A DNA stretch of 64,000 bases from an uncultured Granulosicoccus sp. (GTDB lineage: Bacteria; Pseudomonadota; Gammaproteobacteria; Granulosicoccales; Granulosicoccaceae), in NCBI GenBank assembly GCA_947495035.1, contig CANLXI010000003.1:124001-188000 (forward strand), in the 5' to 3' direction. A model generated the notes under the pieces. It was not told the origin of the DNA. It ran no database searches and was given only the letters and a program-made list of their open reading frames with translations. A program made the position numbers and the translations under genes. How positions within the stretch are numbered: position 1 is the stretch's first letter; each line of letters starts with the position of its first letter. Of the stretch, positions 44,008 through 53,926 are shown piece by piece.

Positions 44008-44766
44008 GTGTCCAGCAAAGCTGCTTCAACGTTGTCCTTGCCGGACTATCGGATCCGGGTGTCGTCACGGGCACGTCGCCTGAGTCTGCGGGTGGAATCC
44101 GGTCAGGGGGTCATCGTGACGATCCCACGGGGTTTCTCGCCGCAGCGGGTGCCCGCTTTCATTGCCAGGCACCGTCAATGGATCGAGGCACGTCTGGCAG
44201 AGGCGGCTCAGCGCACACCCGAGCGTTTCAGGCAGTGGCCGCCGGAGCAGCTGGCCTTGCCGGCGGTCGATCTGGTACTGGAGTTGTCCTATGCGGCACG
44301 TTCGGACAGGGACGCCAGACACGCTGCAGCGCCGACAGCGGGCAATCTGGGCAGAACGCGACAGCTTCGGGTCAAGGCCGACAGCGCTGATCGTGCCGCC
44401 GTGGTAGGAGAACTGCGGCTGGCTCTGAAGGCACTGGCCAGGCAGTACTTCTGCGTGCGTCTCGAGATGCTGGCAGAGCGTCATGGTCTGACCTACCAGC
44501 GAATCCAGATTCGCGGGCAGCGTACACGTTGGGGCAGTTGCTCCTCGACAGGGACAATCAGCCTGAATTACAAGCTGCTGTTTCTGTCTCCCGAGCTGGT
44601 GGATTACGTGCTGCTGCATGAGTTGGCCCACACCCGGCACCTGAATCATTCGCCGGCTTTCTGGCGTCAGTTGATCACCATGCTGCCGGATGCGCGGCAG
44701 CGCGATGCGATGCTGGATCAGGCTGGACGTGAAGTTCCTCCCTGGATGGAACTGAAAGCCGGCTGA
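44008..44766 (+). CDS. YgjP/DUF45-type zinc metallopeptidase
   Basis: This 252-residue protein carries the zinc motif H-E-x2-H in 'LLHELAHTRHLNHSPAFW', with a third ligand expected at the later His, and the family-defining 'RGQRTRWGSCSSTGTISLNYKLLFLSPELVDYVL'. The N-terminal 'YRIRVSSRARRLSLRVESGQGVIVTIP' is also typical. The physiological target of this family is unknown. The start is GTG at 44008. It is divergent from the antiporter gene. Confidence 0.9.
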   Translation: MSSKAASTLSLPDYRIRVSSRARRLSLRVESGQGVIVTIPRGFSPQRVPAFIARHRQWIEARLAEAAQRTPERFRQWPPEQLALPAVDLVLELSYAARSDRDARHAAAPTAGNLGRTRQLRVKADSADRAAVVGELRLALKALARQYFCVRLEMLAERHGLTYQRIQIRGQRTRWGSCSSTGTISLNYKLLFLSPELVDYVLLHELAHTRHLNHSPAFWRQLITMLPDARQRDAMLDQAGREVPPWMELKAG

Positions 44767-44955
44767 AAACCAATCCGGCAAATGCAGGAAAACGCATCTT
44801 TTCTTTGCATTTTCAACCGTCTTGAGCTACCGCCAGATCAGTGAAATCCGACTTTAACCTTCTGAATATTCTGCTACTCTTTTTGGACTATTCACTTGGG
44901 CAACACGTTTTCACCTTGGTGACAAGCCCTTACTCATACAACGTCAACCCTAATC

Positions 44956-45729
44956 GTGTCACTGACGACTTCAGAAGATTCATTCGTGCGCAAACAACAC
45001 AGCGTTGAAGTCTGGCAAGTCATCCCGCTGATTCTGGCGGCGGCCTTGCTGACCATCGGCCTGGCCATGTTTCTCAGCGGTACCGAAAAGCTGGTGGACG
45101 TGGTACAGCCAGTCATCGTGGTGTTTGGCGGCGCGCTGGCCAGCCTGCTGTTGACCTTTTCGCCCTCACATATCGCACAGGCCCTGCAGCTGGCGCTGAC
45201 ACGCGGAGTTCGCGGTGGCACGGCGCCGGAGCAGATGATTCGGGCCATGCTCAAGGTCTGTGACGTCAGCCGACGAGATGGTCTGCTGGGCGTTGCCGAT
45301 ATTCGTTCCAATTCCGAACAAGTGGAGGAAATCTGCTTCCTGATCGGTCAGGCAGCCGATGACTCGACCATTCGCTTTGCACTGGAAAGGCGTCTGGCCA
45401 ACGAGCATCTGCAACACAGGATGACAACGGATGTCTTTCTGTTCGCGTCGATCTATGCGGTTCTGATCGGCACACTGGGATCACTGCTGCTGTATGTTTC
45501 CAGACTGGATCCGGCCGTGCTGGGCAACACGTTTCTGCCATTCGTCTGTGGCGTCAGTCTTGCAATTCTGATGTGTATTCTGCTGGGACGACTGCGTGCG
45601 TCACATCTACGGGAACTGATCATGACGGAAATTGCCTATCGTGGTGCAGCCATGATTCTTGAAGATAACAATGTGCAGAGACTGAGGAGTCGCCTGGTCA
45701 TGCTGGTGCCCCCGGGACTGCGACGTTAA
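44956..45729 (+). CDS. MotA-like proton-channel-family membrane protein
   Basis: This 257-residue protein has four hydrophobic helices in MotA order: a first pair (VIPLILAAALLTIGLAMFL, VVQPVIVVFGGALASLLLTF), a long cytoplasmic loop with 'RRDGLLGVADI', and a second pair (FLFASIYAVLIGTLGSLLLYV, FLPFVCGVSLAILMCILLGRL). The tail 'LIMTEIAYRGAAMILEDNNVQRLRSRLVMLVPP' resembles MotA's C-terminus. No MotB-type peptidoglycan-binding partner is encoded nearby. GTG at 44956 is used; GTG at 44986 is possible. It begins a three-gene run with the PilZ-like gene and zapE. Confidence 0.7.
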   Translation: MSLTTSEDSFVRKQHSVEVWQVIPLILAAALLTIGLAMFLSGTEKLVDVVQPVIVVFGGALASLLLTFSPSHIAQALQLALTRGVRGGTAPEQMIRAMLKVCDVSRRDGLLGVADIRSNSEQVEEICFLIGQAADDSTIRFALERRLANEHLQHRMTTDVFLFASIYAVLIGTLGSLLLYVSRLDPAVLGNTFLPFVCGVSLAILMCILLGRLRASHLRELIMTEIAYRGAAMILEDNNVQRLRSRLVMLVPPGLRR

Positions 45730-45740
45730 GGTATGAGACG

Positions 45741-46121
45741 ATGAGCGACATTGCGGTCAAGGCCGTGGTCAGTGGACGTACGGCCTATCAGGTGGTTCCG
45801 GATCCGGATGATCCGATCATTCTGCAGATAGACGGAAAATTGAGTCGGGTGCTGGATATCAGTGCCAGTGGGTTCACCATGCCACCGGCCATCGTGAATG
45901 CCGGACGGCGATATCCATTCAGTCTGGATCTGCCGACGGCCAAGATCCCGGTGGCGGGCTATGTCGATGCCTTGCCGGGGAAGCCGGACGAGAGTATTCA
46001 ATGCGTCTTCGTCAATCTCAGTGCCGAGGAAGCTGACGCCATTCATCACTATGTGCTGATTCGTCAGAAGGATGCGATTCGTTCCATCCGGTCCTCGGGA
46101 TCCTCCAGCTCGGGTTTCTAG
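45741..46121 (+). CDS. PilZ-like small protein
   Basis: This 126-residue protein has the 'RVLDISASGFTM' element that matches the (D/N)-x-S-x2-G c-di-GMP motif of PilZ domains, followed by a beta-rich stretch ('YPFSLDLPTAKIPVAGYVDAL', 'CVFVNLSAEEADAIHHYV') and a helix as in PilZ. The R-x3-R part is degenerate ('GRTAYQ'), so nucleotide binding may be weak or lost. The tail is serine-rich. It lies 11 bases after the MotA-like gene and 8 before zapE. A YcgR-like brake role is conceivable but unproven. Confidence 0.65.
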   Translation: MSDIAVKAVVSGRTAYQVVPDPDDPIILQIDGKLSRVLDISASGFTMPPAIVNAGRRYPFSLDLPTAKIPVAGYVDALPGKPDESIQCVFVNLSAEEADAIHHYVLIRQKDAIRSIRSSGSSSSGF

Positions 46122-46129
46122 GCCATTCC

Positions 46130-47239
46130 ATGCCGCTTTCACGTTATGAAGAGGAGGTGCAGGCGGGCATACTTGCCCCCGATGCAGAGCAGCGAGCCGT
46201 CATGCTGCGGCTGGAGGCCATTGGTGATGAGCTGATCAGGCGACGTGCCTGGCGCGAACCGTCCCGTTCCCTGTTTGCGCGCTGGATCAAGCCGACGGAC
46301 AATCAGGTACACGGAGTGCGTGGACTGTATCTGTGGGGCGGAGTGGGGCGCGGCAAGACACATCTGTGCGATCTGTTTTTCGAGGCATTGCCGCTGGAGC
46401 GCAAGATACGTCTGCATTTCCACCGCTTCATGCAGCAGATTCACACCGATCTGCGCGCCCTGGAAGGGGTCGAGGATCCGCTGGATCGGGTGGCGGACGA
46501 CTGGGCGTCACGGGCCAGGCTGCTGTTGCTGGATGAGATCCACGTCAATGACATCACGGACGCCATGCTGTTGGGTGGGCTGCTCACCGCCCTGTTCAAG
46601 CGCGGCGTGACCCTGGTCACGACTTCCAATGTGGCCCCGGAAGGGCTGTATCGTGATGGCTTGCAGCGGGCGCGATTTCTACCCGCGATAGCGCAGATCT
46701 GCAATCATACCGAGGTGCTCGAGATGGTTGGCGTGACGGATTACCGTCTGCGGCATCTGCAGACCCAGCCGATCTACACGGTCAGCCCGTTTACCGACGG
46801 CAGGGCACCGACCCGTACACGGCAGATCATGCAGTCGCACTTCGACCAACTGAGTACGACAGCCGACTCTACCGCCACGGCAATCACGCTCAATGGTCGG
46901 GAAATTCCGGTGAAGGGGGTATCAGCTGACCTGGCGTGGTTCGACTTCGACACCTTGTGCAATACGCCGCGGTCCACCGCTGACTACATCGAGATCGCCA
47001 GTCGCTATCGAACGGTCATGATCAGCGACGTACCGGTCATGGACAGCCGGACCGATGATGCCGCGCGACGGTTCGTGAATCTCGTGGATGAATTCTACGA
47101 TCGGCATACCAAGCTGATCGTTTCTGCTGAAGCCCGAGCGGACCAGCTGTATACCGGGTCGCGACTGGCGTTCGAATTCGAGCGAGCGGCCAGCCGCTTG
47201 TTCGAGATGCAGAGTTCGGAGTATCTGGCGACAGAATGA
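46130..47239 (+). CDS. zapE: ZapE/AFG1-type cell-division ATPase
   Basis: ZapE is a Z-ring-associated AAA-like ATPase. The 369-residue protein has 'LYLWGGVGRGKTHLCDLFF' (Walker A, residues 70-77), 'HFHRFMQQIHTDL', Walker B 'LLLLDEIHVNDITDAMLLG', sensor-like 'TLVTTSNVAPEGLYRDGLQRARFLPAI' and the C-terminal 'YIEIASRYRTVMISDVPVM' and 'DEFYDRHTKLIVSAEA'. The Walker B motif reads DEIHV where most homologues have DEFHV. It is the third gene of the run with the MotA-like and PilZ-like genes. Confidence 0.92.
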   Translation: MPLSRYEEEVQAGILAPDAEQRAVMLRLEAIGDELIRRRAWREPSRSLFARWIKPTDNQVHGVRGLYLWGGVGRGKTHLCDLFFEALPLERKIRLHFHRFMQQIHTDLRALEGVEDPLDRVADDWASRARLLLLDEIHVNDITDAMLLGGLLTALFKRGVTLVTTSNVAPEGLYRDGLQRARFLPAIAQICNHTEVLEMVGVTDYRLRHLQTQPIYTVSPFTDGRAPTRTRQIMQSHFDQLSTTADSTATAITLNGREIPVKGVSADLAWFDFDTLCNTPRSTADYIEIASRYRTVMISDVPVMDSRTDDAARRFVNLVDEFYDRHTKLIVSAEARADQLYTGSRLAFEFERAASRLFEMQSSEYLATE

Positions 47240-47384
47240 CCCTGAATGCAAAGTGCTGCCGAATCTGCCGGGATCCTCGGGGGGAGCGCCCGGCCGTTTC
47301 GAAGCGCCCCCTGATCAGTTGCGCAGAGCAGGGGCGAGTGGTCCGGGGCTGGCCAGCAGCCAGCTCCGGATCGCAGGCGAGAAC

Positions 47385-49211
47385 TCAGCTGGCCTTGGGC
47401 TGGCGTGAGACGCGCTTTCGATCATTCTCGGTCAGATGTTTCTTGCGTACCCGGATCGATTCCGGCGTGACTTCCACCAGTTCATCGTCATCGATGAATT
47501 CGAGCGCCTGTTCCAGGCTCATGTCGATGAATGGCGTGAGCTGGATGTTCTCATCCGTACCTGACGCCCGTACGTTGGTCAGTTGCTTGCCCTTCAGGCA
47601 GTTGACGGTCAGGTCGTTGTCACGCGAGTGAATGCCGATGACCTGGCCTTCGTAGACCTGCACATTGGCGTCGACGATCAACTTGCCGCGTTCCTGCAGG
47701 TTCCACAGAGCGAAGCCCGATGCCTTGCCCGTGCCGTTGGAAATCATCACGCCATTGCGACGTGAGCCGATATTCAGATTCAGCTGTGGGCCGTAATGAT
47801 CGAACACCGAGTAGATCAGGCCGGTACCGGAGGTTGCTGTCAGGAATTCGGTGCGAAAGCCGATCATGCCGCGAGCCGGGGCAACGTAGTCCAGACGGAC
47901 GCGACCCTTGCCATCGGGAACCATGTCCTTCAGCTCGGCACGACGCTCCCCCATCTTCTCCATGATGGCACCCTGATGCTGTTCTTCCACATCAATGGTG
48001 ATCTGCTCATAGGGCTCTTCGGTCTTGCCGTCTTCGCCCTTGCGCGTGATGACGATGGGGCGACCCACACCGATTTCGTAGCCTTCGCGACGCATGTTCT
48101 CGATCAGTACGGACAGATGCAGTTCGCCGCGACCGGAGACTTTGAAGGTTTCACCCTGTTCGGTGCGTTCAACGCGCAACGCAACGTTGTGCAGCAGTTC
48201 TGTCTGCAGGCGATCCCAGATGTTGCGGCTGGTGACGTACTTGCCTTCCTTGCCGGCGAACGGTGAGCTGTTGGGCTGGAACATCATGCTGATGGTGGGT
48301 TCATCCACGGTCAGGGGCGTCATGGCTTCGACATGGGCCGGATCACACAGTGTGTCGGAGATGTTCAGCTTGTCGATACCCGTGATGCAGACGATGTCGC
48401 CAGCCTGTGCCAGTTCGGTCGGGACGCGTTCCAGGCCATGGAAGCCCAGTACCTGCAGCACCTTTGCCGAGCGCTGACTGGCGTCGGCACTGACCACGCG
48501 CACCTGCTGGTTGGGGCGCAGCTGGCCACGCTGGATGCGCGCGATACCGATGACACCTACGTAGCTGTTGTAGTCCAGTGAACTGATGCGCATCTGCAGA
48601 GGGCCGTCCGTATCGACATCAGGAGCCGGCACTTCCTCGATGATGGTCTCGAACAGCGGTGTCATGTCGCCTTCGGTAACGGTGGGTTCCAGGCCCGCAT
48701 AGCCGTTGACCGCCGAGGCATAGACCACCGGAAAATCCAGTTGCTCGTCAGTGGCGCCCAGGTTGTCGAACAGCTCGAAGGTCTGATCCAGAGCCCAGTC
48801 CGGGCGCGCGCCTTCGCGGTCGATCTTGTTGATGACGACGATGGGTCGGAAACCCATGGCGAATGCCTTCTGGGTGACAAAGCGCGTCTGTGGCATCGGA
48901 CCTTCGGCGGCATCGACCAGCAGCAGAACCGAATCGACCATACTCAGTACACGTTCAACCTCGCCACCGAAATCGGCGTGGCCCGGGGTGTCGACGATGT
49001 TGATGCGGTAGTCGTTCCAGCGAATGGCCGTGTTCTTGGACAGAATGGTGATGCCGCGTTCCTTCTCGATCGCGTTGGAGTCCATCATTCGTTCGGTCTG
49101 CTCCTTGCGCATGTCCAGCGTGCCGGACTGCTGCAGGAGCTTGTCTACCAGAGTGGTCTTGCCATGGTCGACGTGGGCGATGATGGCAATGTTGCGGAGT
49201 TTCTGAATCAC
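47385..49211 (-). CDS. typA: Ribosome-associated GTPase TypA/BipA
   Basis: TypA is a translational GTPase of the EF-G type needed for 50S assembly and stress or cold growth. The 608-residue protein has G1 'AHVDHGKTT', G2/G3 '[13 protein letters not shown]' and '[16 protein letters not shown]', G4 '[14 protein letters not shown]', then domains II, III and V and the TypA-specific C-terminal region ('[31 protein letters not shown]'). GTG at 49211 is chosen because AAGGA lies 8 bases upstream and the protein then begins with the family's [12 protein letters not shown]. It converges with zapE. Confidence 0.96.
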   Translation of the reverse strand: MIQKLRNIAIIAHVDHGKTTLVDKLLQQSGTLDMRKEQTERMMDSNAIEKERGITILSKNTAIRWNDYRINIVDTPGHADFGGEVERVLSMVDSVLLLVDAAEGPMPQTRFVTQKAFAMGFRPIVVINKIDREGARPDWALDQTFELFDNLGATDEQLDFPVVYASAVNGYAGLEPTVTEGDMTPLFETIIEEVPAPDVDTDGPLQMRISSLDYNSYVGVIGIARIQRGQLRPNQQVRVVSADASQRSAKVLQVLGFHGLERVPTELAQAGDIVCITGIDKLNISDTLCDPAHVEAMTPLTVDEPTISMMFQPNSSPFAGKEGKYVTSRNIWDRLQTELLHNVALRVERTEQGETFKVSGRGELHLSVLIENMRREGYEIGVGRPIVITRKGEDGKTEEPYEQITIDVEEQHQGAIMEKMGERRAELKDMVPDGKGRVRLDYVAPARGMIGFRTEFLTATSGTGLIYSVFDHYGPQLNLNIGSRRNGVMISNGTGKASGFALWNLQERGKLIVDANVQVYEGQVIGIHSRDNDLTVNCLKGKQLTNVRASGTDENIQLTPFIDMSLEQALEFIDDDELVEVTPESIRVRKKHLTENDRKRVSRQPKAS

Positions 49212-49645
49212 GGGTAAAGTCCTTCGGTGCACGGCTGGCGCGGCTGTCAGTCACCCGTTTTTCAGGGTGTTACAAACGATTATGGGGATGCGCATCAACT
49301 GTACGGGGTGCGCAGACTATAGATAACGCACCAGTATAACGGACCTTCGGCCGATTCGGGTGCCGGCTGGTCAACACTACGGTGCCGTACATCTCCTATT
49401 GAGACCTGCCTGGCGGGTGTGCTCTGGTGACGACAGATTCATGGCGCACAAACCGTGCCAGAGCGTTCGTCAATACCCGGAACTGGCCCGTCCCCCCACG
49501 TTTCACCTTGTCCTGCCGTGGCAGACCCCGTGCCGTGACATCCGGCACGAGGTTCTTGCGACGACATGGGGCAGCTAGCCGGTAGCCTGCCACTCGGGGG
49601 CAGGCCTGTTCGCGCGCGATTGACCGTTCAGGCGCGTAGCCGGGC
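49212..49645. other. Intergenic region between typA and dddD
   Basis: This 434-base stretch should contain the typA promoter (AT-richer part, 49260-49345) and the end of the dddD transcript. I find no ORF with protein-like composition and no structured RNA beyond the hairpin at 49585-49605. Confidence 0.5.
49585..49605 (-). terminator. Hairpin downstream of dddD
   Basis: A 7-bp perfect stem (GCCTGCC / GGCAGGC) with a seven-base loop begins about 40 bases past the dddD stop on the minus strand. No T-run follows. Confidence 0.35.
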
Positions 49646-52159
49646 TCAGCTGGGCAGGTATTCCCGGCTCCAGCTGTCACTGATCGTGCCGTTGGCCAGC
49701 AATTCTTCGATACGCTCGTCCTCGTAGCCGAGTTCCTGCAGGATACTGCGAGTGGAGGCGCCGTACTTCTCGGCCGGTGGCAATGCCAGTACGCGCCCGC
49801 GCAATGGACGTACCGCATAGGGGTCCAGTTGCGTTACCGTGTGGCCACTGGGGTGATCCTCGTAGACGGAAAAGGAATAGCTGCCGCGATCAGTGCCCGG
49901 GTGCCCGTCAGTCGGCCGGCTGTTGTAGGTACGGATGGTGTCGATGTTCTCGCAGATGGCTGCCCCGATATCGGCATTCTGCAGCCGTTCAACCCAGTCC
50001 TCGGCACGGGCAGTCATGAAGGTCTCTGCGAGAAAGGCTGCGCGATCTTCCACTGGAATGGATGCAAAGCCTTGCAGGCCTTCCACCTGTTCGAAGCGCT
50101 CGGTGTCGCTCTCATAGGCGCTGAGCAGCAGGAAGGTGTCGGAGGAGGTGTAGTAGAAGCGGGACAGATCGTCATAGCCCACCACCTCGCGACCCGCTGG
50201 TTCATCAAACAGCTTGCGCTTGCCGAAATCGAAACAGAAGGGCATCTGCGCCAGGCCGCTGAGTGCGGACAGAGAGGTGCGTGGTCGTCCGGTACGACCG
50301 GTCTTGAGCTTCTGGTAGAGGGCCGTGGCCACACCCAGTGCGCCGCCGAACCCGCACATGACATCGATGGTGCCGACATGGGCGTGCTCTTCCGGAGTCT
50401 CCATGGATCCGCCGAAGCGCGTCATGATGCCGGTGGTCGCCTGTACCAGGTCGTCGTAACCCAGATAGCCGCTGCGTGGCCCTTCGCGCGGACCGCTGAA
50501 GCAATCGAGCTTGCAGAAGATCGCATCGGGATTGAGTTTCTCGAGTGATTCGAGGTCCAGTCCCATGGCTCTTACCTGCCTGTCGGGCGCGTTCCAGACA
50601 ATGACATCGGCCGTCTTGACCAGTTCCTCGAATATGTCACGCCCTTCCGGCGAGCTGATGTCGGCCAGCAGGGAGCGCTTGCCGCGCATGTGAGACAGGC
50701 CGAAGATGACCGTGTTCCAGCAATCGTAGGTGGGTGTGGATGGATCCAGCTTGATGACTTCGGCGCCGAATCTTGCCAGATAGGCAGCTGAGTGCGGCCC
50801 TGCGATGACATTGCACAGATCCAGTACGCGGACACCGTCCAGCCAGCCGTCGCGTGCATTCTTTTCCCGGACGCGCGGCAGTTTGGTCTCCATGGCGGAC
50901 AGAGACTTCAGGGCGTGTTCGAAGGAGACATGACGGCGTGGCGTCGGATGGATCATCTGCGCACTGCTCTCTTCGAGCCACACGATGGGGCCGGGCTGGA
51001 TCATCGTGCCGAACTCGGGGTCTTCCACCTCGACCATCAGGCCAGCGGTTTCGGCATGATCATCGTTGATCCACTCCTGCAGCCAGCGATGCGGTGCACC
51101 GGGGAACTTGCCCCGACCGAAGATGCGCTCCCATTCCTTGGAGGTGCGTGTCATGAAGACGGCCTTCATGCGCTCGGCAATCAGGTCCGCCCACTCCTTG
51201 GGCAGTGGGTAGACACCCAGAGACACGTCCGACTTCCATTCACTGACGGGCAGATAGGTATCCTCTTCCTCTGTCAGGCCTTCCTCGACGAGCTCATCAT
51301 AGAGTCCGAGCGTCTGCAGACAGCGCTTGGCATGCTGCTTGTGACTGGGGCAGACGACATAGAACATTCGTCCATCCTTGCATTTGTAACTGCGATAGAA
51401 GGGGTCGAGCAGCTCCTGCAGGTCTTCGTAACCGAGGTTCATCGGCAGCCCTTCGGTGCGCCGGCGTTCGATTTCCTGTTCGCGCTGCGTCTTGTAACGC
51501 TCGGGATAGTTGTCGATCTTGATCGAGTTGTAGCACAGCCCTTCCATCACGGCAGCAGCCAGAGGCACTTCGATCTGGTCACCCAGTCCCGTGCGCTCGC
51601 GGGCCTGCAGTGCCAGTACGGTCGCCGAGGCAGCCAGCATGGTGCCATAGGCAGATGACAGGGGCAGTGGAGAAAATGACGGGTTGATTCCCATGAGTAC
51701 ACGGTTCAGGCCCATGTCGGTGAAGACGCCCGAGTTGGCAGCAATCACGCTTTCGTAGGCACGCCATTCCCGGCGCAATTCATCGTTCGAGGCAAACCCG
51801 GGAATGGATATCGTGATCAGTTCCGGCCGTTCGCGGCGCAGCTCGTTGAAATCGATGCCGAGCCTGGACATGACGCCAGGCCGGAAACTCTCGACCACGA
51901 TATCCGTCTCTTCGATGAGTGCCAGGGCATTCTCCAGCCCTTGTGGCGTTTTCAGGTCGAGACTGATGCTCAGCTTGTTGCGGTTGAGCGTGGCATTGGC
52001 AGGACTATCCCACAATGGCCCTCCCGGCGGATCGATGTGTATCACGGTTGCGCCGAAATCGGCCAGAATCATCGCTACCGCCGGGCCCGCCATGTACTGA
52101 CCGAAGTCAACGACCTTGACACCGGCAAGCGGAAGTGGAGCTCTTGTATTATCAGCCAT
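49646..52159 (-). CDS. dddD: DddD-type DMSP CoA-transferase/lyase (tandem class III CoA-transferase domains)
   Basis: DddD converts dimethylsulfoniopropionate to dimethyl sulfide and a 3-hydroxypropionate product through a CoA-linked intermediate. The 837-residue protein has two fused CaiB/BaiF-type domains, about residues 10-410 ('VKVVDFGQYMAGPAVAMILADFGATVIHID') and 436-830 ('VRVLDLCNVIAGPHSAAYLARFGAEVIKLD'). This is the size and layout known for DddD. Asp 599 in 'GTIDVMCGFGG' sits close to the Asp I recall as essential in Marinomonas DddD (about residue 602). The neighbouring BCCT transporter, GMC oxidase and LysR gene fit a DMSP cluster. A carnitine-type CoA-transferase fusion is the main alternative. 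Confidence 0.85.
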   Translation of the reverse strand: MADNTRAPLPLAGVKVVDFGQYMAGPAVAMILADFGATVIHIDPPGGPLWDSPANATLNRNKLSISLDLKTPQGLENALALIEETDIVVESFRPGVMSRLGIDFNELRRERPELITISIPGFASNDELRREWRAYESVIAANSGVFTDMGLNRVLMGINPSFSPLPLSSAYGTMLAASATVLALQARERTGLGDQIEVPLAAAVMEGLCYNSIKIDNYPERYKTQREQEIERRRTEGLPMNLGYEDLQELLDPFYRSYKCKDGRMFYVVCPSHKQHAKRCLQTLGLYDELVEEGLTEEEDTYLPVSEWKSDVSLGVYPLPKEWADLIAERMKAVFMTRTSKEWERIFGRGKFPGAPHRWLQEWINDDHAETAGLMVEVEDPEFGTMIQPGPIVWLEESSAQMIHPTPRRHVSFEHALKSLSAMETKLPRVREKNARDGWLDGVRVLDLCNVIAGPHSAAYLARFGAEVIKLDPSTPTYDCWNTVIFGLSHMRGKRSLLADISSPEGRDIFEELVKTADVIVWNAPDRQVRAMGLDLESLEKLNPDAIFCKLDCFSGPREGPRSGYLGYDDLVQATTGIMTRFGGSMETPEEHAHVGTIDVMCGFGGALGVATALYQKLKTGRTGRPRTSLSALSGLAQMPFCFDFGKRKLFDEPAGREVVGYDDLSRFYYTSSDTFLLLSAYESDTERFEQVEGLQGFASIPVEDRAAFLAETFMTARAEDWVERLQNADIGAAICENIDTIRTYNSRPTDGHPGTDRGSYSFSVYEDHPSGHTVTQLDPYAVRPLRGRVLALPPAEKYGASTRSILQELGYEDERIEELLANGTISDSWSREYLPS

Positions 52160-52200
52160 TGTGGGTCTTCCTGAATCAGTCTGTGGTACGAGCCTGTGCT

Positions 52201-53802
52201 CTAGTTGACGCTCTGCGCGCTGGCAGGTGTGGAGGTGGTTGGTGCTGGCTGATCATCGATCAGCAGGTGATCATTCTTCGCCTGTTCGCCAAAATCCGCT
52301 TTCAGCCAGCGCAGCAGGGACAGCGTCAGAATCACCAGAACCGGGATGAGGGGCAGGGCAACCACGATGGTGGACGTCTGTACCGGTTTGAGACCACCCA
52401 GCTGAATCAGCACGATGCCGACTGCCGCCAGAATCAGAGCCCAGACGATACGGATCACTCGCTTGGGTTCCTGGTAGCCGGACAACTTGCGGGAGGTGAC
52501 AGAGGCCAGTACATAGGCAGCGGAATCCAGCGTGGTGGCCAGGAAGATGAAACACAGCACGATGAACACCACGGTCACCAGACCGGACATCGGCATGGTG
52601 TTCAGTATGGCCATGACCGTGGACGGTATGCCCTCGGCGGAGAGAATCGCTGATACATCAAGCTTGCCACTGATCTGCAGGTCGAGTGCATAGCCGCCCC
52701 AGATGGCAAAGAAGACCCAGCAACCCAGTGAACCCCAGACCAGTTCGGCCACGATCAGTTCGCGAATGGTACGTCCGCGCGAGATGCGCGCGACGAACAG
52801 GCCCATCATCGGTGCATAGGCAATCCACCAGGCCCAGTAGAAGATGGTCCAGTCCTGGGGAAAGGTGGAATGGGAAATCGGGTCGGTCCACAGGCTCATG
52901 GTGACGAAATTGCTCAGCATCTGACCGATGCCGTTCACCCAGCCGTTGATCATGAACAGGGCAGGGCCAACGATGGCGGTGAAGACCAGCAACAGGATGG
53001 CCAGAATGACATTGGTATCGGACAGTATGCGGATACCCTTGGAAAGTCCGAACCAGACACTGATGCCGAAGATCATGGTCCAGATGGCGAGAATCGACAG
53101 GTCGAGTCCCAGTGAAGGTTCGATGCCCAGCAGTGAGCCGGCCAGCTTCGACACCAGCGGAATGGCCAGTCCCAGAGAGGTACCGACACCACCGACAACA
53201 CCGAAGACGACGATCGAGTCCAGGGTGACACCGATCCAACCGTCGGAATGTCGTCCCAGCACGCCGCGGGCGGCTTCGGACAGACGGACACCGGACTGAC
53301 GGCGAACGAACATGGAATAGGCAATGGGAATGGCGGGCAGGCAGTAGAAGGCCCAGGGCGTCAGCCCCCAGTGAAACTGACCATAGGTCAATGCCCACTC
53401 GGCAGCTTCTGCGCTCTTGGGTTCAACACCGAACGGAGGGCCGGTGAAGTAGTAGATGGGCTCTACCCAGGCCCAGTTGACGATGGCAATGCCGATACCA
53501 CCGCAGAAGATCATGGCGATCCAGCTGAAGTAGGAGAATTCGGGCGTGTCATCGGGTCCGCCGAGACGTACATTGCCGTATTTGCTCATGGCCAGACCGA
53601 TCAGGAAGACCACTGCCGAGAAGCCTGCCAGCATGTAAAGCCAGCCGAACTGGCCGGTGGCAAAGCTGAAGGCAGCGTTGATCATGGCCGGTCCCGATTC
53701 GGGAAACAGTATCAGTGGTGCAATGACGGCGGTAAGCACCGTCATCGACAGAATGAATACTCTCGGATCCAGGCTATCGCCTGGTTTGGTATGAACGCTC
53801 AT
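52201..53802 (-). CDS. BCCT-family transporter, probable DMSP/betaine importer (DddT-like)
   Basis: This 533-residue protein has 12 predicted helices with the BCCT signatures 'GIGIAIVNWAWVEPIYYFTGPP', 'QFHWGLTPWAFYCLPAIPIAY' and 'TIFYWAWWIAYAPMMGLFVARISRGRTIRELI', the aromatic box used for quaternary-ammonium or sulfonium ligands. AAGGAGG stands about 8 bases before its ATG, a perfect ribosome-binding site. It sits between the GMC oxidase and dddD in one orientation, so DMSP is the likely substrate; glycine betaine or choline are alternatives. Confidence 0.88.
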   Translation of the reverse strand: MSVHTKPGDSLDPRVFILSMTVLTAVIAPLILFPESGPAMINAAFSFATGQFGWLYMLAGFSAVVFLIGLAMSKYGNVRLGGPDDTPEFSYFSWIAMIFCGGIGIAIVNWAWVEPIYYFTGPPFGVEPKSAEAAEWALTYGQFHWGLTPWAFYCLPAIPIAYSMFVRRQSGVRLSEAARGVLGRHSDGWIGVTLDSIVVFGVVGGVGTSLGLAIPLVSKLAGSLLGIEPSLGLDLSILAIWTMIFGISVWFGLSKGIRILSDTNVILAILLLVFTAIVGPALFMINGWVNGIGQMLSNFVTMSLWTDPISHSTFPQDWTIFYWAWWIAYAPMMGLFVARISRGRTIRELIVAELVWGSLGCWVFFAIWGGYALDLQISGKLDVSAILSAEGIPSTVMAILNTMPMSGLVTVVFIVLCFIFLATTLDSAAYVLASVTSRKLSGYQEPKRVIRIVWALILAAVGIVLIQLGGLKPVQTSTIVVALPLIPVLVILTLSLLRWLKADFGEQAKNDHLLIDDQPAPTTSTPASAQSVN

Positions 53803-53926
53803 TTCTGGTTTTCCTCCTTGGGTGGGTCATGGAACCGATGCGTTGGTGAAACGCCGGTGGCAAATCGTGGGGTTGTGGGTATCGTTGTGGGTCAATCGTG
53901 TGTGGGCGCGATGGCGAACCGGTCAA

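Noticed and set aside
49396..49818. Minus-strand ORF downstream of and overlapping dddD
   Set aside because: It overlaps the dddD 3' end in another frame and has Arg/Cys-rich composition with no ribosome-binding site.
49646..52159. L-carnitine CoA-transferase (CaiB) identity
   Set aside because: CaiB is a single-domain protein of about 400 residues. The 837-residue tandem fusion plus DMSP-type neighbours fit DddD better.
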